A stretch of DNA of 64,000 nucleotides from Bacillus sp. cl95 (GTDB taxonomy: Bacteria > Bacillota > Bacilli > Bacillales > Cytobacillaceae). Below, one piece after another: positions 20,587-28,730 of this stretch. The notes under the pieces are model-generated. The model saw only the letters and a list, made by a program, of their open reading frames with translations. It ran no database searches and was not told the origin of the DNA. The stretch covers positions 744,001 to 808,000 of the forward strand of contig NZ_FOYF01000001.1 in the NCBI RefSeq assembly GCF_900115925.1, in the 5' to 3' direction. Numbering within the stretch: the first letter of the stretch is position 1; every line of letters begins with the position of its first letter. Position numbers and translations under genes: made by a program.

Positions 20587-21624
20587 TTATGGAAACATCG
20601 GCATATGGTATAAACCAACATCTTGATTGAGACCGAACATGAGATTGGCATTCTGAATTGCCTGACCAGCGGCTCCCTTTACGAGATTATCAATAACCGA
20701 AACAATCGTTATCCTACCCGTTCTAGGATCAACATCTAATCCAATGTCACAAAAGTTTGATCCGCATACTTCTTTTACTTGAGGAAAATCTCCCTTGTTT
20801 CTAATTCGTACAAATGGACTATTTTGATACATAGATTCATAGAGTGACCGCATTTTATTGGTATCAAATCCATTACTGACTTTTGCATAAATAGTTGCTT
20901 GAATCCCCCTGTTTATCGGCATTAAGTGTGTGCTAAACGTAATCGGTTGGGTTGATTCGTCCCATTGAAGAAGTTGCTGTTCAATCTCAGGAATATGCTG
21001 ATGTTTGTTCACTTTATAAATCTTAAAGTTTTCATTCATGTTTGAAAAATGTGTATCGTTTGATGGTGACTTTCCTGCACCAGTAAGACCAGACTTTGCA
21101 TCTATGATGAGTGAATCTATATGAATGGCCTTCTCTAACATCACAGGTGCCAAGCCTAATAGAACAGCGGTTGGATAACATCCGGGATTTGCCACTATCG
21201 TTGCATTCCTTATTTCATTTGCATTCCATTCGCTTAATCCGTAAACGGCTTTTTCTAAAATACGATCAGCTACAGCCTCTTTCCCGTACCATTGTTCGTA
21301 TTTATTCTTATTCTTCAATCGCAAATCCCCAGATAAATCAATAATTTTAATGTTCTTATCAAAGAATCCTTTTGCTAATTCACTTGAAACCCCTGATGGT
21401 GTTGCGAGAAATACCAGATCAGACTCCTCAGCAATACGATCGACATCCACTCTATCCAAATCACAATTTATTAATCTTGTAAGATGGGGAAATAAGTTGG
21501 AAATGGATTCTTCTGGCTTGGTTGAATGCATCGTATGAATATTAAATTCAGGGTGTGCATGTAGCAACCTCAGAAGTTCCACGCCACTATATCCTGTTAC
21601 ACCTATTACAGAAACGTTAATCAC
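20587..21624 (-). CDS. argC: N-acetyl-gamma-glutamyl-phosphate reductase
   Basis: NADPH-dependent reductase of the arginine pathway. 345 residues, with GVTGYSGVELLRLL nucleotide-binding loop at the N-terminus and active-site cysteine in VANPGCYPTA (about 148). GTG at 21624 is preferred (AGGAGG 7 bp upstream); a TTG at 21627 is too close. First gene of the seven-gene operon. Confidence 0.95.
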   Translation of the reverse strand: MINVSVIGVTGYSGVELLRLLHAHPEFNIHTMHSTKPEESISNLFPHLTRLINCDLDRVDVDRIAEESDLVFLATPSGVSSELAKGFFDKNIKIIDLSGDLRLKNKNKYEQWYGKEAVADRILEKAVYGLSEWNANEIRNATIVANPGCYPTAVLLGLAPVMLEKAIHIDSLIIDAKSGLTGAGKSPSNDTHFSNMNENFKIYKVNKHQHIPEIEQQLLQWDESTQPITFSTHLMPINRGIQATIYAKVSNGFDTNKMRSLYESMYQNSPFVRIRNKGDFPQVKEVCGSNFCDIGLDVDPRTGRITIVSVIDNLVKGAAGQAIQNANLMFGLNQDVGLYHMPMFP

Positions 21625-21645
21625 CAATTATCCTCCTGATAACAT

Positions 21646-21663
21646 TTTGTATTTTTATTCATT
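21646..21663 (-). promoter_or_regulatory. ARG box (AhrC/ArgR operator) in the argC leader
   Basis: On the minus strand AATGAATAAAAATACAAA, a near-perfect match to the Bacillus ARG box CATGAATAAAAATKCAAK. It lies about +24 to +41 from the predicted start, just above the AGGAGG. A second, weaker AT-rich box may lie over the start site (21664-21690). Confidence 0.75.
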
Positions 21664-21693
21664 TTTATAAATAATTATTAATTTATATCAACC

Positions 21694-21723
21694 ATTATAA
21701 AAATAAATAATCAGAAATTGCAA
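21694..21723 (-). promoter_or_regulatory. Sigma-A promoter of the arginine operon
   Basis: Minus-strand -35 TTGCAA (21718-21723) and -10 TATAAT (21694-21699) with an 18-bp spacer. Predicted start near 21687. Element R2 begins only 20 bp upstream of the -35. Confidence 0.7.
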
Positions 21724-21743
21724 TCTTTTTTTTCAAAAAAATA

Positions 21744-22044
21744 GGCTCTGTTAAACGAAACTGTTGATTATTTTATGGGAGGGAATCCGCGAGACTCCTC
21801 GAAAATCCTCATGATGCTATCGCATCATTTCGTGCGATGTGAATTCCTGGAAGCTTTCCTTGTGCTATCGCATTTCCTTCGTGCGGTGATTATTCACGGA
21901 AGCTTATTCAATGTCCTGCGGAAAAAAGGGCTGGAAAGACCCCGCAGTGAGGAACGAGCGAGAAGGCTTGCCAGTTCGTCCGCGGAAAGGGAGTGGATTC
22001 TCCATACTCACTTATGAAAAACAACACTAAACATTAACAGAGCC
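21744..22044. mobile_element. MITE-like repeat R2 with perfect 8-bp target duplication
   Basis: 301-bp element, opposite in orientation to R1, with ends GGCTCTGTTAAAC and ACATTAACAGAGCC. It is flanked by identical AAAAAATA at 21736-21743 and 22045-22052. The core contains two copies of the TGCGATAGCA hairpin module, where R1 has one. It sits directly upstream of the arginine operon promoter. The 81-codon frame inside it is part of the repeat, not a gene. Confidence 0.9.
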
Positions 22045-22104
22045 AAAAAATAAGGAAGCTTATTCACCGAAGAAAACTGGCTGGGTGCTGGACATAGCCA
22101 ATAA

Positions 22105-22137
22105 AAAAACATGGATTCTTTTCAGAACCATGTTTTT
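22105..22137 (-). terminator. Terminator of yjzC
   Basis: Stem AAAAACATGG/CCATGTTTTT with one internal mismatch region, T-rich on the minus strand, 7 bp past the yjzC stop. Confidence 0.75.
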
Positions 22138-22143
22138 CATGTC

Positions 22144-22323
22144 TTAAGGTTTTCTTACATAAGACCATATACGATTGTGATTAGAGTTTTCCGGGAAGCT
22201 GTCTCCAGCTTTTAATCTGATCTTTTTCGGATTGTTTACAGTGCTTCCTGTCTCACCAATTTCTATATATTCCCCATTATTCGGAGCTTTTTGTCCTGGT
22301 TTAAACTGTCGATTTTGACCCAA
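22144..22323 (-). CDS. yjzC: YjzC-family small protein
   Basis: 59-residue protein starting at TTG (22321-22323) 9 bp past AAGGAGTG. The sequence begins MGQNRQFKPGQKAP and contains GEYIEIGETGS and the conserved C-terminal SNHNRIW, which identify the YjzC family. Soluble and basic, probably cytoplasmic. It is next to the arg operon, as in B. subtilis. Function unknown. Confidence 0.85.
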   Translation of the reverse strand: MGQNRQFKPGQKAPNNGEYIEIGETGSTVNNPKKIRLKAGDSFPENSNHNRIWSYVRKP

Positions 22324-22541
22324 ATGAATTCACTCCTTCTCACGTTTCCCTTATTATTTGCCAAAACACTTTTGAAAATGAAAGAAAATGTTTCCAACTT
22401 CATTCGACAGCACTATTTCCCAAGCAATAAATTTGTCATAAAAGGTCGGTACTATTCTTGGAAATTCTGACAATGGTGACGATTTTATGAATTCGTTTAT
22501 AAAACATTGATACGTCTTAAGTATTATCAATATAATTACAG

Positions 22542-22547
22542 TATAAT
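22542..22547 (+). promoter_or_regulatory. Possible -10 of the first fnr gene
   Basis: TATAAT in an AT-rich 280-bp region between yjzC and fnr. No good -35 is seen, and the sequence at the class II Fnr position (about 22505-22520) is only weakly Fnr-box-like. Nothing else is recognised in this gap. Confidence 0.4.
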
Positions 22548-22604
22548 CTTTGGATAAACCCATCCATTACCAAACAAAAAGCCATTTGAAAGAGCTGAGG
22601 GTCT

Positions 22605-23297
22605 ATGCAAGTCATTCAAGATATTCCATTTGAATTAAAAGAAATCTTCCAGACAGTAAGTCATATCAAAAAAATTGAAGATGACGATTACCTTTTCCAA
22701 GAAGGATGTTTGGCTAATGAGTTATATCTTATTCAAAATGGCATTATTCAAATCAATAAAATGGTTCCCGATGGACGTGAACTGACTTTTCGATTATGTA
22801 ATGCCGGTGATTTGATAGGTGAATTGAACTTATTTTGCCCTTCTTCCAAATATTTATTAACGGCAAAAGTAATTCAAGGTGGTTCTGTTGCTGTTATCTC
22901 AAAAAGCCAACTTGAAGAAAAGCTTGCAACTAATACCTCTTTGGCATTGGAATACATGAAATGGATGAGTTTGCAACATAGAAAGACTCAGGCTAAATTC
23001 CGGGACTTAGTCCTTCACGGCAAAAAAGGCGCTCTTTATTCTACAATCATTCGTTTGACAAATAGCTTTGGAATCGAGACTGATGGAGGTATATTAATTA
23101 ACTTTCCTTTAAAGAATCAAGAATTAGCAAATTTCTGTGGGACATCCAGAGAAGTTGTGAACAGGTTGCTGAGCGAACTCAAAAAACAAAGGGTTATTTC
23201 CATGGAGAAAGGTCTGATCAAAGTTCACGATCTGCTTTTTTTAAAAAAGGAAATTGATTGCGAAGATTGTCCGATTGAAATTTGCAAAGTAGACTAA
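22605..23297 (+). CDS. fnr: Fnr-type oxygen-sensing regulator, copy 1
   Basis: 230-residue Crp/Fnr regulator: cyclic-nucleotide-like beta-barrel (about 25-110), dimer helix (about 112-140), winged helix with NQELANFCGTSREVVNRLL (171-190). It keeps the Bacillus-type [4Fe-4S] ligands: Cys219, Cys222, Cys227 at the C-terminus (C-x2-C-x4-C) plus Asp134 in KFRDL, at the same distance from the end as Asp141 of B. subtilis Fnr. It should activate genes with TGTGA-N6-TCACA sites under low oxygen. A paralogue lies 5.7 kb downstream. Confidence 0.88.
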   Translation: MQVIQDIPFELKEIFQTVSHIKKIEDDDYLFQEGCLANELYLIQNGIIQINKMVPDGRELTFRLCNAGDLIGELNLFCPSSKYLLTAKVIQGGSVAVISKSQLEEKLATNTSLALEYMKWMSLQHRKTQAKFRDLVLHGKKGALYSTIIRLTNSFGIETDGGILINFPLKNQELANFCGTSREVVNRLLSELKKQRVISMEKGLIKVHDLLFLKKEIDCEDCPIEICKVD

Positions 23298-23324
23298 AAA
23301 GCCGCTTAAGAAGCGGCTTTTTTC
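23295..23324. terminator. Bidirectional terminator fnr/ywiC-like
   Basis: Stem AAAAGCCGCTT/AAGCGGCTTTT with T-run, between convergent fnr copy 1 and the ywiC-like gene. Confidence 0.88.
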
Positions 23325-23328
23325 ATTT

Positions 23329-24045
23329 TCAGTATAGACTGTACATCATAGTAATAAAGAAAATGAACGAATTAACAATTTCAAATACACCTACTTGTTT
23401 TGCACTAAGCGGTCTACCATAGAAGGCGAATGCTCTAATGGTACTAGGCAAAAAAGCTAGTGCAACGAGGTCTTCGTGAGCAAGAATCCAAATAATCGGT
23501 ACCAAAAGATGATACACCCATGATTGCCACTTGAATTTTTGATTTTTCTTTTCACGAATCATTGATTTCACATAAAAAGTGCTTCCAATAAAAAAGAGGA
23601 CGCTCGAAGAAAATAGAAGCCACATTCCATTGGTCAGATTACCATGTACAAGAAAGCTGCTTCCTATACCAGCAATACAAAAAACAATAATTGCACTTAA
23701 ATCATTAACAAAAGCCCTATCATTATTTTTGGAAGAAAAATATACATTAATACCAAAAAATGGGGTCATGATCATTCCTAAATAGGACATTTCTGGTTTA
23801 TGATACAGTGGTACAGATAAAAACAAGATAGAAGGAATCAAATAAAGCATGCTCCATTTGGCGTGAAAATGAATCTTTTTTTTCTTAAATAGCATGAGGA
23901 ACGGATATGTCGCTAAATATAAAAATAGCCAACCAATAAATAAGGGAACGTGCATCCAACGAAATCCAGATTCTATAACGCCAAGCCAATATGGGACAAG
24001 CAACATTGCCCATGCACCATGCTGCTTTGGTAAAAATAACTTCAT
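23329..24045 (-). CDS. ywiC: YwiC-like integral membrane protein
   Basis: 238 residues with about seven to eight hydrophobic segments and the YwiC-family opening KQHGAWAMLLVPYWLGV. The ATG at 24045 follows AAAGGAG; the longer frame to 24117 would run through the promoter. In B. subtilis ywiC is next to fnr and narK and is tied to anaerobic growth. Here it has its own Fnr box. Biochemical function unknown. Confidence 0.78.
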   Translation of the reverse strand: MKLFLPKQHGAWAMLLVPYWLGVIESGFRWMHVPLFIGWLFLYLATYPFLMLFKKKKIHFHAKWSMLYLIPSILFLSVPLYHKPEMSYLGMIMTPFFGINVYFSSKNNDRAFVNDLSAIIVFCIAGIGSSFLVHGNLTNGMWLLFSSSVLFFIGSTFYVKSMIREKKNQKFKWQSWVYHLLVPIIWILAHEDLVALAFLPSTIRAFAFYGRPLSAKQVGVFEIVNSFIFFITMMYSLY

Positions 24046-24075
24046 CGTTCTCACTCCTTTGTAATGCTTATCTTC

Positions 24076-24118
24076 AATATATTTCAAATAAGACACAAAG
24101 TAAGTGAAACAAATCACA
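24076..24118 (-). promoter_or_regulatory. Fnr-dependent class II promoter of ywiC-like gene
   Basis: Fnr box AGTGAAACAAATCACA at 24103-24118 (one mismatch to TGTGA-N6-TCACA). On the minus strand a -10 TATATT occupies 24076-24081, so the box centre is about -41.5 from the predicted start near 24069. Confidence 0.8.
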
Positions 24119-24130
24119 TATTAGAAAAAC

Positions 24131-24271
24131 GCAAGCGCCCTGTTCAGCCCCGACAGGCATAAGACAAAGCGCGCAGGAAATCCTGATTTCTGGAGAGATT
24201 TGGCTTATGACCAAGGTTGTTTCGGCTTTAGGAAACAACCCCGAGGGGCTGGGCGCTGAAGCTAGACAGTT
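24131..24271. repeat. Bacillus interspersed palindromic repeat (AGCGCC...GGCGCT type)
   Basis: About 140 bp opening with AAGCGCCCTGTTCAGCCCC and closing with GGGGCTGGGCGCTGAAGCTAGAC, so the ends pair (GCGCC/GGCGC and CAGCCCC/GGGGCTG). Repeats of this general form occur between genes in many Bacillus genomes. It lies between the ywiC promoter and the end of mobB. No reading frame. The remaining 90 bp to mobB show nothing I recognise. Confidence 0.7.
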
Positions 24272-24363
24272 ATCTCCGTAATATTTAAAACTTTCTTATC
24301 TAGTATAAAAAGAAAAGACGCCCTATTGAGAGTCAAATCTCTTCCGTACAAACTAAAAAGAAA

Positions 24364-24921
24364 CTATTCCAATTCTCTTCTAAAAACATTCTTGCACTCA
24401 TCAATCATAAATCTAATTACTCTCTTGAAGCTATCGTCTTCCTTCAAATGGCAAAGGAGCAAGTCTTCTTGAACTTCATTCGCATTCATAAACTCTAAGT
24501 CCCAAAAGTAGATTGCTTTGATACAGGTCAATTTCGTTAACAGTTCCGTATCCTCATGTTTACGAATCAATACCAACTTGGGATAAGATTCAAATTTGTG
24601 TCCTTCAATAATAATGAAATCAGGGTTCATCTGTGATATCAAAGTGATTTTTTCGGCGAGAGACCATTCACTTTTTTCTCCCTGCAGTAGCAGTCTTCCA
24701 TTTCCTTCGACCAGTGTTACAATTGCTCCAGCGTCTATATGTCGATAGGAATCCTTGTCCTTAACAACTTCGGGTTTCCCCCCGTGACCATGATGCTTGA
24801 TTGTAGCGACCTTATATCCCTGCTCAGATAACCCTCTAACAATTTGAGTTACAGCAGTTGTCTTCCCACTGTTCTGATAACCTACAACCTGAAAAATAAA
24901 AGGTTTATTTACCACGGCCAA
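24364..24921 (-). CDS. mobB: Molybdopterin-guanine dinucleotide biosynthesis protein MobB
   Basis: GTP-binding partner in molybdenum cofactor guanylylation. About 185 residues with P-loop GYQNSGKTTA (about 13-22) and the MobB motif KHHGHGG. The start is uncertain: the frame opens at TTG 24921, with GTG codons just inside, and the binding site is poor. It overlaps moeA by 13 bp, so translation is probably coupled. C-terminal acidic/basic tail is unremarkable. Confidence 0.9.
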   Translation of the reverse strand: MAVVNKPFIFQVVGYQNSGKTTAVTQIVRGLSEQGYKVATIKHHGHGGKPEVVKDKDSYRHIDAGAIVTLVEGNGRLLLQGEKSEWSLAEKITLISQMNPDFIIIEGHKFESYPKLVLIRKHEDTELLTKLTCIKAIYFWDLEFMNANEVQEDLLLCHLKEDDSFKRVIRFMIDECKNVFRRELE

Positions 24922-26174
24922 ACACTGCCTAATTGATCTTCAAGTAACAGGATTTCAACTTCATTTCCGCTCTCAAATCCCCTTGTACCTCCTGGCAGAA
25001 TCATAAGGGAATTGGCAGTTGCAAGACTCATTACGATATTTGATTTGTCCACCCCACTTGGCGAAACAACTAGCTGTCCATTTTGTACATCACTATTACT
25101 TCTCACAAAACGTGTGAAAGGATTCGGTTTCGGAAAATCTGCTTGTAAGATCGCTTTTTCTTTTCGTAAATGAGGATTTTTTGAATGAAGCATTTTTCTA
25201 ATGATCGGACGTGTAAATAACTCAAATCCCACATAGCAAGCCGAAGGATTTCCTGACAGCCCAAATAAAAGCTTCCCTTTATATACAGCAACCGTTGTGA
25301 CACTTCCTGGGCGCATTCCAATCTTATTAAATAAGACTTCTGCTCCCATTCTCTCATAAATAGCTGGGAGATAGTCATAATCACCTACCGAAACTCCACC
25401 TGTTGTGATTAGAATATCTACTTTATCGACCGCATTTAGGACTGCCTCATAGCATGTATCAAAAATATCAGGAAGTTTACCAAAATAATGAACCTCTCCA
25501 CCGGCTCTTTCAATTTGTGCCATGATCATAGATGAGTTACTGTTTCTGATTTTGCCGGGCTCAAGGGCTTGGTGTACTTCCAGTAGTTCTGTTCCTGTAG
25601 CAAAAAGACCAACAACTGGTTTTTTTACAACTGGTACTAGCTCATAACCAAATGTCGCTAGTATGGCAACGATACCTGGATTAATCATTGTTCCTTTTTT
25701 AACAAGGGCTTCGCCAAATTTAGCATCTTCACCTTTATACGATACGTTATCTCCCGTTTTATATGCTCGTTTAGTTGTCATATAAGCCTTGTCATTCTTT
25801 TCATAGGAACTGGCAAGTTCAAGCATTACGACCGCATCCGCACCTTTCGGAAGCATTGCCCCAGTCATAATCCTCACTGCCTGCCGCTCATCTAAAACCT
25901 TATTTGTCGTTTCACCGGCTCCTATGTGATCTATGACTTCAAATTCTATTGGATTCGTTTGAGAAGCGCCTATCGTGTCAACAGCTCTAACAGCAAATCC
26001 ATCGTATGGAGAGCGATCAAAGTGAGGCACGTCGCTTGTTGCCGTTAGATCTTCTGCTAAAAATCTTCCATAGCTTTCAAGTATATTTACATATTCCGTT
26101 CTTCCTAAGGATTGGTAATCCATCACTTTTTGTACCGCTTCGGCAATGTTGATAGGTGTTCTTCTTTCAAGCAT
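24909..26174 (-). CDS. moeA: Molybdopterin molybdenumtransferase MoeA
   Basis: Inserts molybdate into adenylylated molybdopterin. 421 residues, full length. MoeA motifs include PHFDRSPYDGFAVRA near residue 45, GAMLPKGADAVV, the MoCF domain TTGGVSVGDYDYL near 255 and LFGLSGNPSA near 300. ATG with GGAG 9 bp upstream. Heads a moeA-mobB unit. Its promoter region abuts repeat R3 and no Fnr box is seen there. Confidence 0.95.
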   Translation of the reverse strand: MLERRTPINIAEAVQKVMDYQSLGRTEYVNILESYGRFLAEDLTATSDVPHFDRSPYDGFAVRAVDTIGASQTNPIEFEVIDHIGAGETTNKVLDERQAVRIMTGAMLPKGADAVVMLELASSYEKNDKAYMTTKRAYKTGDNVSYKGEDAKFGEALVKKGTMINPGIVAILATFGYELVPVVKKPVVGLFATGTELLEVHQALEPGKIRNSNSSMIMAQIERAGGEVHYFGKLPDIFDTCYEAVLNAVDKVDILITTGGVSVGDYDYLPAIYERMGAEVLFNKIGMRPGSVTTVAVYKGKLLFGLSGNPSACYVGFELFTRPIIRKMLHSKNPHLRKEKAILQADFPKPNPFTRFVRSNSDVQNGQLVVSPSGVDKSNIVMSLATANSLMILPGGTRGFESGNEVEILLLEDQLGSVWPW

Positions 26175-26210
26175 CCTGTTCAGCTCCTATGTAAAAAGTT
26201 CATTTATTAA

Positions 26211-26558
26211 GGCTGTTTTCGTAAACTTTGTTGCAATTTAATAAATTGAAGGTTGATTTCCGCTCCAGGATGCTCGCTTTCCGTGGGGCGGGCGGTGAGC
26301 CTCCTCGGCGCATTCGCGCCTGCGGGGTCTCACCTGTCCCGCTACTCCCACAGGACATTGAATGGCTTCCTTGAATGGGCCCACGCACGAAGGAAATGCG
26401 ATAGCACAAGGAAAGCTTCCAGGAATTCACATCGCACGATATTATGCGATAGCATAATGGAGGATTTTCGAGGAGTCTCGCACCTTCCGCTTCAATCAAC
26501 TACTAGGTTTACTTTCATAAAACTGATTCCAAAAACAACAATCTTTTAGAAAAGAGCC
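26211..26558. mobile_element. MITE-like repeat R3 (GGCTGTTTTCGTAAAC ends)
   Basis: 348 bp with ends GGCTGTTTTCGTAAAC and CTTTTAGAAAAGAGCC. The core is the R1/R2 type: TTTCCGCTCCAGGATGCTCG, GC-rich hairpin, and two GCGATAGCA modules. Flanks TTTATTAA and ATTCTTAA match at 6 of 8, suggesting an old, decayed duplication. It lies between the moeA start and the ric promoter. Frames across it are spurious. Confidence 0.85.
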
Positions 26559-26687
26559 ATTCTTAAAGTTTTTTTAGGGGTTTCATTGATTTCTTTATCA
26601 ATTATAAAGTTAAAGGATTCAAATGGAGATGGCAAATTTCACATCTCAACATCTTTTTCTTTATTAAATTTAATAAATAATTGAAAG

Positions 26688-26730
26688 TGTGATACAGGTC
26701 ACCAACTCCTCGTTGCCATTCCATTAAGAT
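26688..26730 (+). promoter_or_regulatory. Fnr-dependent class II promoter of ric
   Basis: Fnr box TGTGATACAGGTCACC at 26688-26703 (one mismatch). A -10 TAAGAT at 26725-26730 puts the box centre at about -41.5 from a start near 26737. Confidence 0.82.
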
Positions 26731-26776
26731 AAGAGTGTAAACAAAATAAGAATTAGGATTTCAAGGAGGAAGTTAG

Positions 26777-27475
26777 ATGAAGACAGCAACCTTTTCCGCC
26801 AGCACTCTAGTTAGAGATATTGTAAATGAAATACCAAAGACGAGCGATGTATTTAAACGCTATCGCATTGATTTTTGTTGCGGAGGTAATACTCCATTAA
26901 GCGAAGCAGCTGCTGCAAACAATGTAGATATTGAAACACTTTTAAAAGAATTAACAGTTGTTTTTGAAAAAAATAACGAGAATGAACAAAACATGGAAGT
27001 ATGGCTGAATTCAGACTCTCATACAATCATTGACCACATTATTTCACATTATCATCGTCCGCTTATGGAAGAATTAGACCAACTTAGTCCTTACGTGACA
27101 AAGGTTTCACGCGTCCATGGTGGTAATCGTCCTGAGCTTTTAAAAGTTTATGAATTGTTCTATGAGTTCAAAAAAGAAATGATTGAACATGCAGCGAAGG
27201 AAGAAGAAACCGTTTTCCCTCTCATCAAGATGTTAGCTGAGAACTCAGTGGAGAATCGAGAAGAAGCGATCAATTTCATTACTGAACTTGAAAAAGAACA
27301 TGATCATGCAGGTTCATTATTAAGAGAGCTTCGAACCATCACATCGGATTTCACACCACCAGCCGATGCCTGTGGAACATATCGCCTTGTTTACAAGCGT
27401 CTTGAAATGTTAGAAGAGCATACGTTCATGCACGTACATCTTGAAAATAACATTCTCTTCCCTCGTTTCATTTAA
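26777..27475 (+). CDS. ric: Iron-sulfur cluster repair di-iron protein (Ric/ScdA/YtfE)
   Basis: Repairs Fe-S clusters damaged by nitric oxide or oxidants. 232 residues: N-terminal ScdA_N (DUF542) domain with DFCCGGNTPL (about 32-41), then a hemerythrin-like four-helix domain with iron-ligand histidines and glutamates (HTIIDHIISHYHRP, HAAKEEE, EKEHDHAG, EEHTFMHVHLENN). Strong AAGGAGGAAG. The Fnr-controlled promoter fits a role in anaerobic nitrate/nitrite metabolism. Confidence 0.93.
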   Translation: MKTATFSASTLVRDIVNEIPKTSDVFKRYRIDFCCGGNTPLSEAAAANNVDIETLLKELTVVFEKNNENEQNMEVWLNSDSHTIIDHIISHYHRPLMEELDQLSPYVTKVSRVHGGNRPELLKVYELFYEFKKEMIEHAAKEEETVFPLIKMLAENSVENREEAINFITELEKEHDHAGSLLRELRTITSDFTPPADACGTYRLVYKRLEMLEEHTFMHVHLENNILFPRFI

Positions 27476-27496
27476 AAGTGAATATCTGGATTCTAT

Positions 27497-27526
27497 AGAC
27501 CTGCGATGACAAAATCGCAGGTCTTC
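27497..27526 (+). terminator. Terminator of ric
   Basis: Perfect 10-bp stem AGACCTGCGA/TCGCAGGTCT with a short T-containing tail, 22 bp past the ric stop. Confidence 0.75.
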
Positions 27527-27546
27527 ATAATAGCATCTGAAACAAA

Positions 27547-27575
27547 AAAGACTCTCTTTTTCGGAAAGAGAGTCT
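27547..27575 (-). terminator. Terminator of moaA overlapping its stop codon
   Basis: Stem AGACTCTCTTT/AAAGAGAGTCT followed on the minus strand by a T-run. The stem begins at the moaA stop codon. Confidence 0.82.
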
Positions 27576-28590
27576 AGCCACCAATATAAGACATTTCAAT
27601 TTTTTTGCGATTTTTTATTGATTCAGCCGTTCTTTCATCTGAATAGCGGTCATCACGTTGGTACCAAATGTTCGCTATTCTTTCCTGTATGTCATTATCC
27701 GTTGCCCCATTACGAATAAAGTCTCGAATATCATGTCCATTTCCATTAAATAAACAAGTATAGAGCTGGCCGTTGGCTGAGAGTCGCGCTCGTGTACAAC
27801 TTTGACAAAATGACTCTGAAACTGAAGTAATAAAGCCAACATCCATTTGAGTCCCTTTGTAACGATATAGTTTTGCAACTTCACCGAAATAGGCCGGATC
27901 TAATGCTTCCAACTCGAAATTCTCCATTAACAAATCATAAATTTGTTTTTTAGTAATGACATCATCCATTTTCCAGCCATTTGTGCTGCCGACATCCATA
28001 AATTCAATGTAGCGAAGCTGTAACCCTTCTTCTTTGCAAAACTTAGCCATTGGAATGATTTCTTGATCATTCAAGCCTTTTTTTACTACCATGTTTACCT
28101 TTACTCCAAGGCCAGCAGTTCTTGCTGCTTCTATTCCCTTGAGTACCGGACCGGTTCCTATGTTACGTCCATTGATCTTTCCAAACAGTTCATCATTAAG
28201 GCTATCAAGACTGACATTGACTCTTTTTAAGCCAGCGTGCTTTAAGTCGGTTGCGTGTTTTGGCAGGAGAACACCATTGGTTGTTAAACCGATATCATTC
28301 ACACCTTCAATTTCATAAAGCATGGCAACTAATGTGGGTAAATCTTTTCGTAACAAAGGTTCTCCGCCTGTTAGTCGGATTTTTTCAACTCCATGTTTTA
28401 CGAATGCTTTGGCCACTCGTACTATTTCTTCGTAAGTAAGTAACTCACTCTTTGGCAGAAATGCAAAATCATGACCAAAAATTTCTGCAGGCATACAATA
28501 CTGACATCTAAAATTACAACGATCTATGACAGACACCCTTAAATCTCTTAAAGGCCTATTTAGTTTATCTTTAATAATGGTTCTAACCAT
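27574..28590 (-). CDS. moaA: GTP 3',8-cyclase MoaA
   Basis: Radical SAM enzyme for the first step of molybdopterin synthesis (GTP to 3',8-cyclo-GTP). 338 residues from the ATG at 28590 (GGAG 8 bp upstream); the frame to 28707 is longer than the family. N-terminal cluster cysteines 25, 29, 32 (CNFRCQYC), a second cluster in CQSCTRARL plus a later cysteine, and the conserved C-terminal Gly-Gly. It stands alone, without moaC, moaD or moaE nearby. Confidence 0.95.
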   Translation of the reverse strand: MVRTIIKDKLNRPLRDLRVSVIDRCNFRCQYCMPAEIFGHDFAFLPKSELLTYEEIVRVAKAFVKHGVEKIRLTGGEPLLRKDLPTLVAMLYEIEGVNDIGLTTNGVLLPKHATDLKHAGLKRVNVSLDSLNDELFGKINGRNIGTGPVLKGIEAARTAGLGVKVNMVVKKGLNDQEIIPMAKFCKEEGLQLRYIEFMDVGSTNGWKMDDVITKKQIYDLLMENFELEALDPAYFGEVAKLYRYKGTQMDVGFITSVSESFCQSCTRARLSANGQLYTCLFNGNGHDIRDFIRNGATDNDIQERIANIWYQRDDRYSDERTAESIKNRKKIEMSYIGG

Positions 28591-28700
28591 GATATCAACT
28601 CCAATAAAGTGAGAAGCTGGTTTTGATTTTTGAAAGTATGGCTTTGCTAAAGAATAATATTGATTTTCTTCACTCTGTTGATTGTAGTAATTCGTCCCTG

Positions 28701-28730
28701 AAAGCAAGCGTCTGGAGCGGAAATCAACTG
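28701..28730. repeat. Remnant of the R1-type repeat in the moaA-fnr gap
   Basis: The 370-bp gap between moaA and the second fnr holds a short piece, AAGCGTCTGGAGCGGAAATC flanked by AACTG, which is the reverse complement of the R-family landmark GATTTCCGCTCCAGG. No terminal repeats remain. The rest of the gap is AT-rich, with no Fnr box seen for either gene. Confidence 0.6.

Noticed and set aside
21775-22017. 81-codon frame, plus strand
   Set aside because: Entirely inside mobile repeat R2 with the same palindromic DNA as the other copies.
22505-22520. Fnr box upstream of the first fnr gene
   Set aside because: ATTGATACGTCTTAAG lies at the class II distance from TATAAT but matches only part of one half-site.
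26200-26549. 98-99 codon frames on both strands
   Set aside because: They cross repeat R3 end to end; low-complexity translated palindromes, not proteins.
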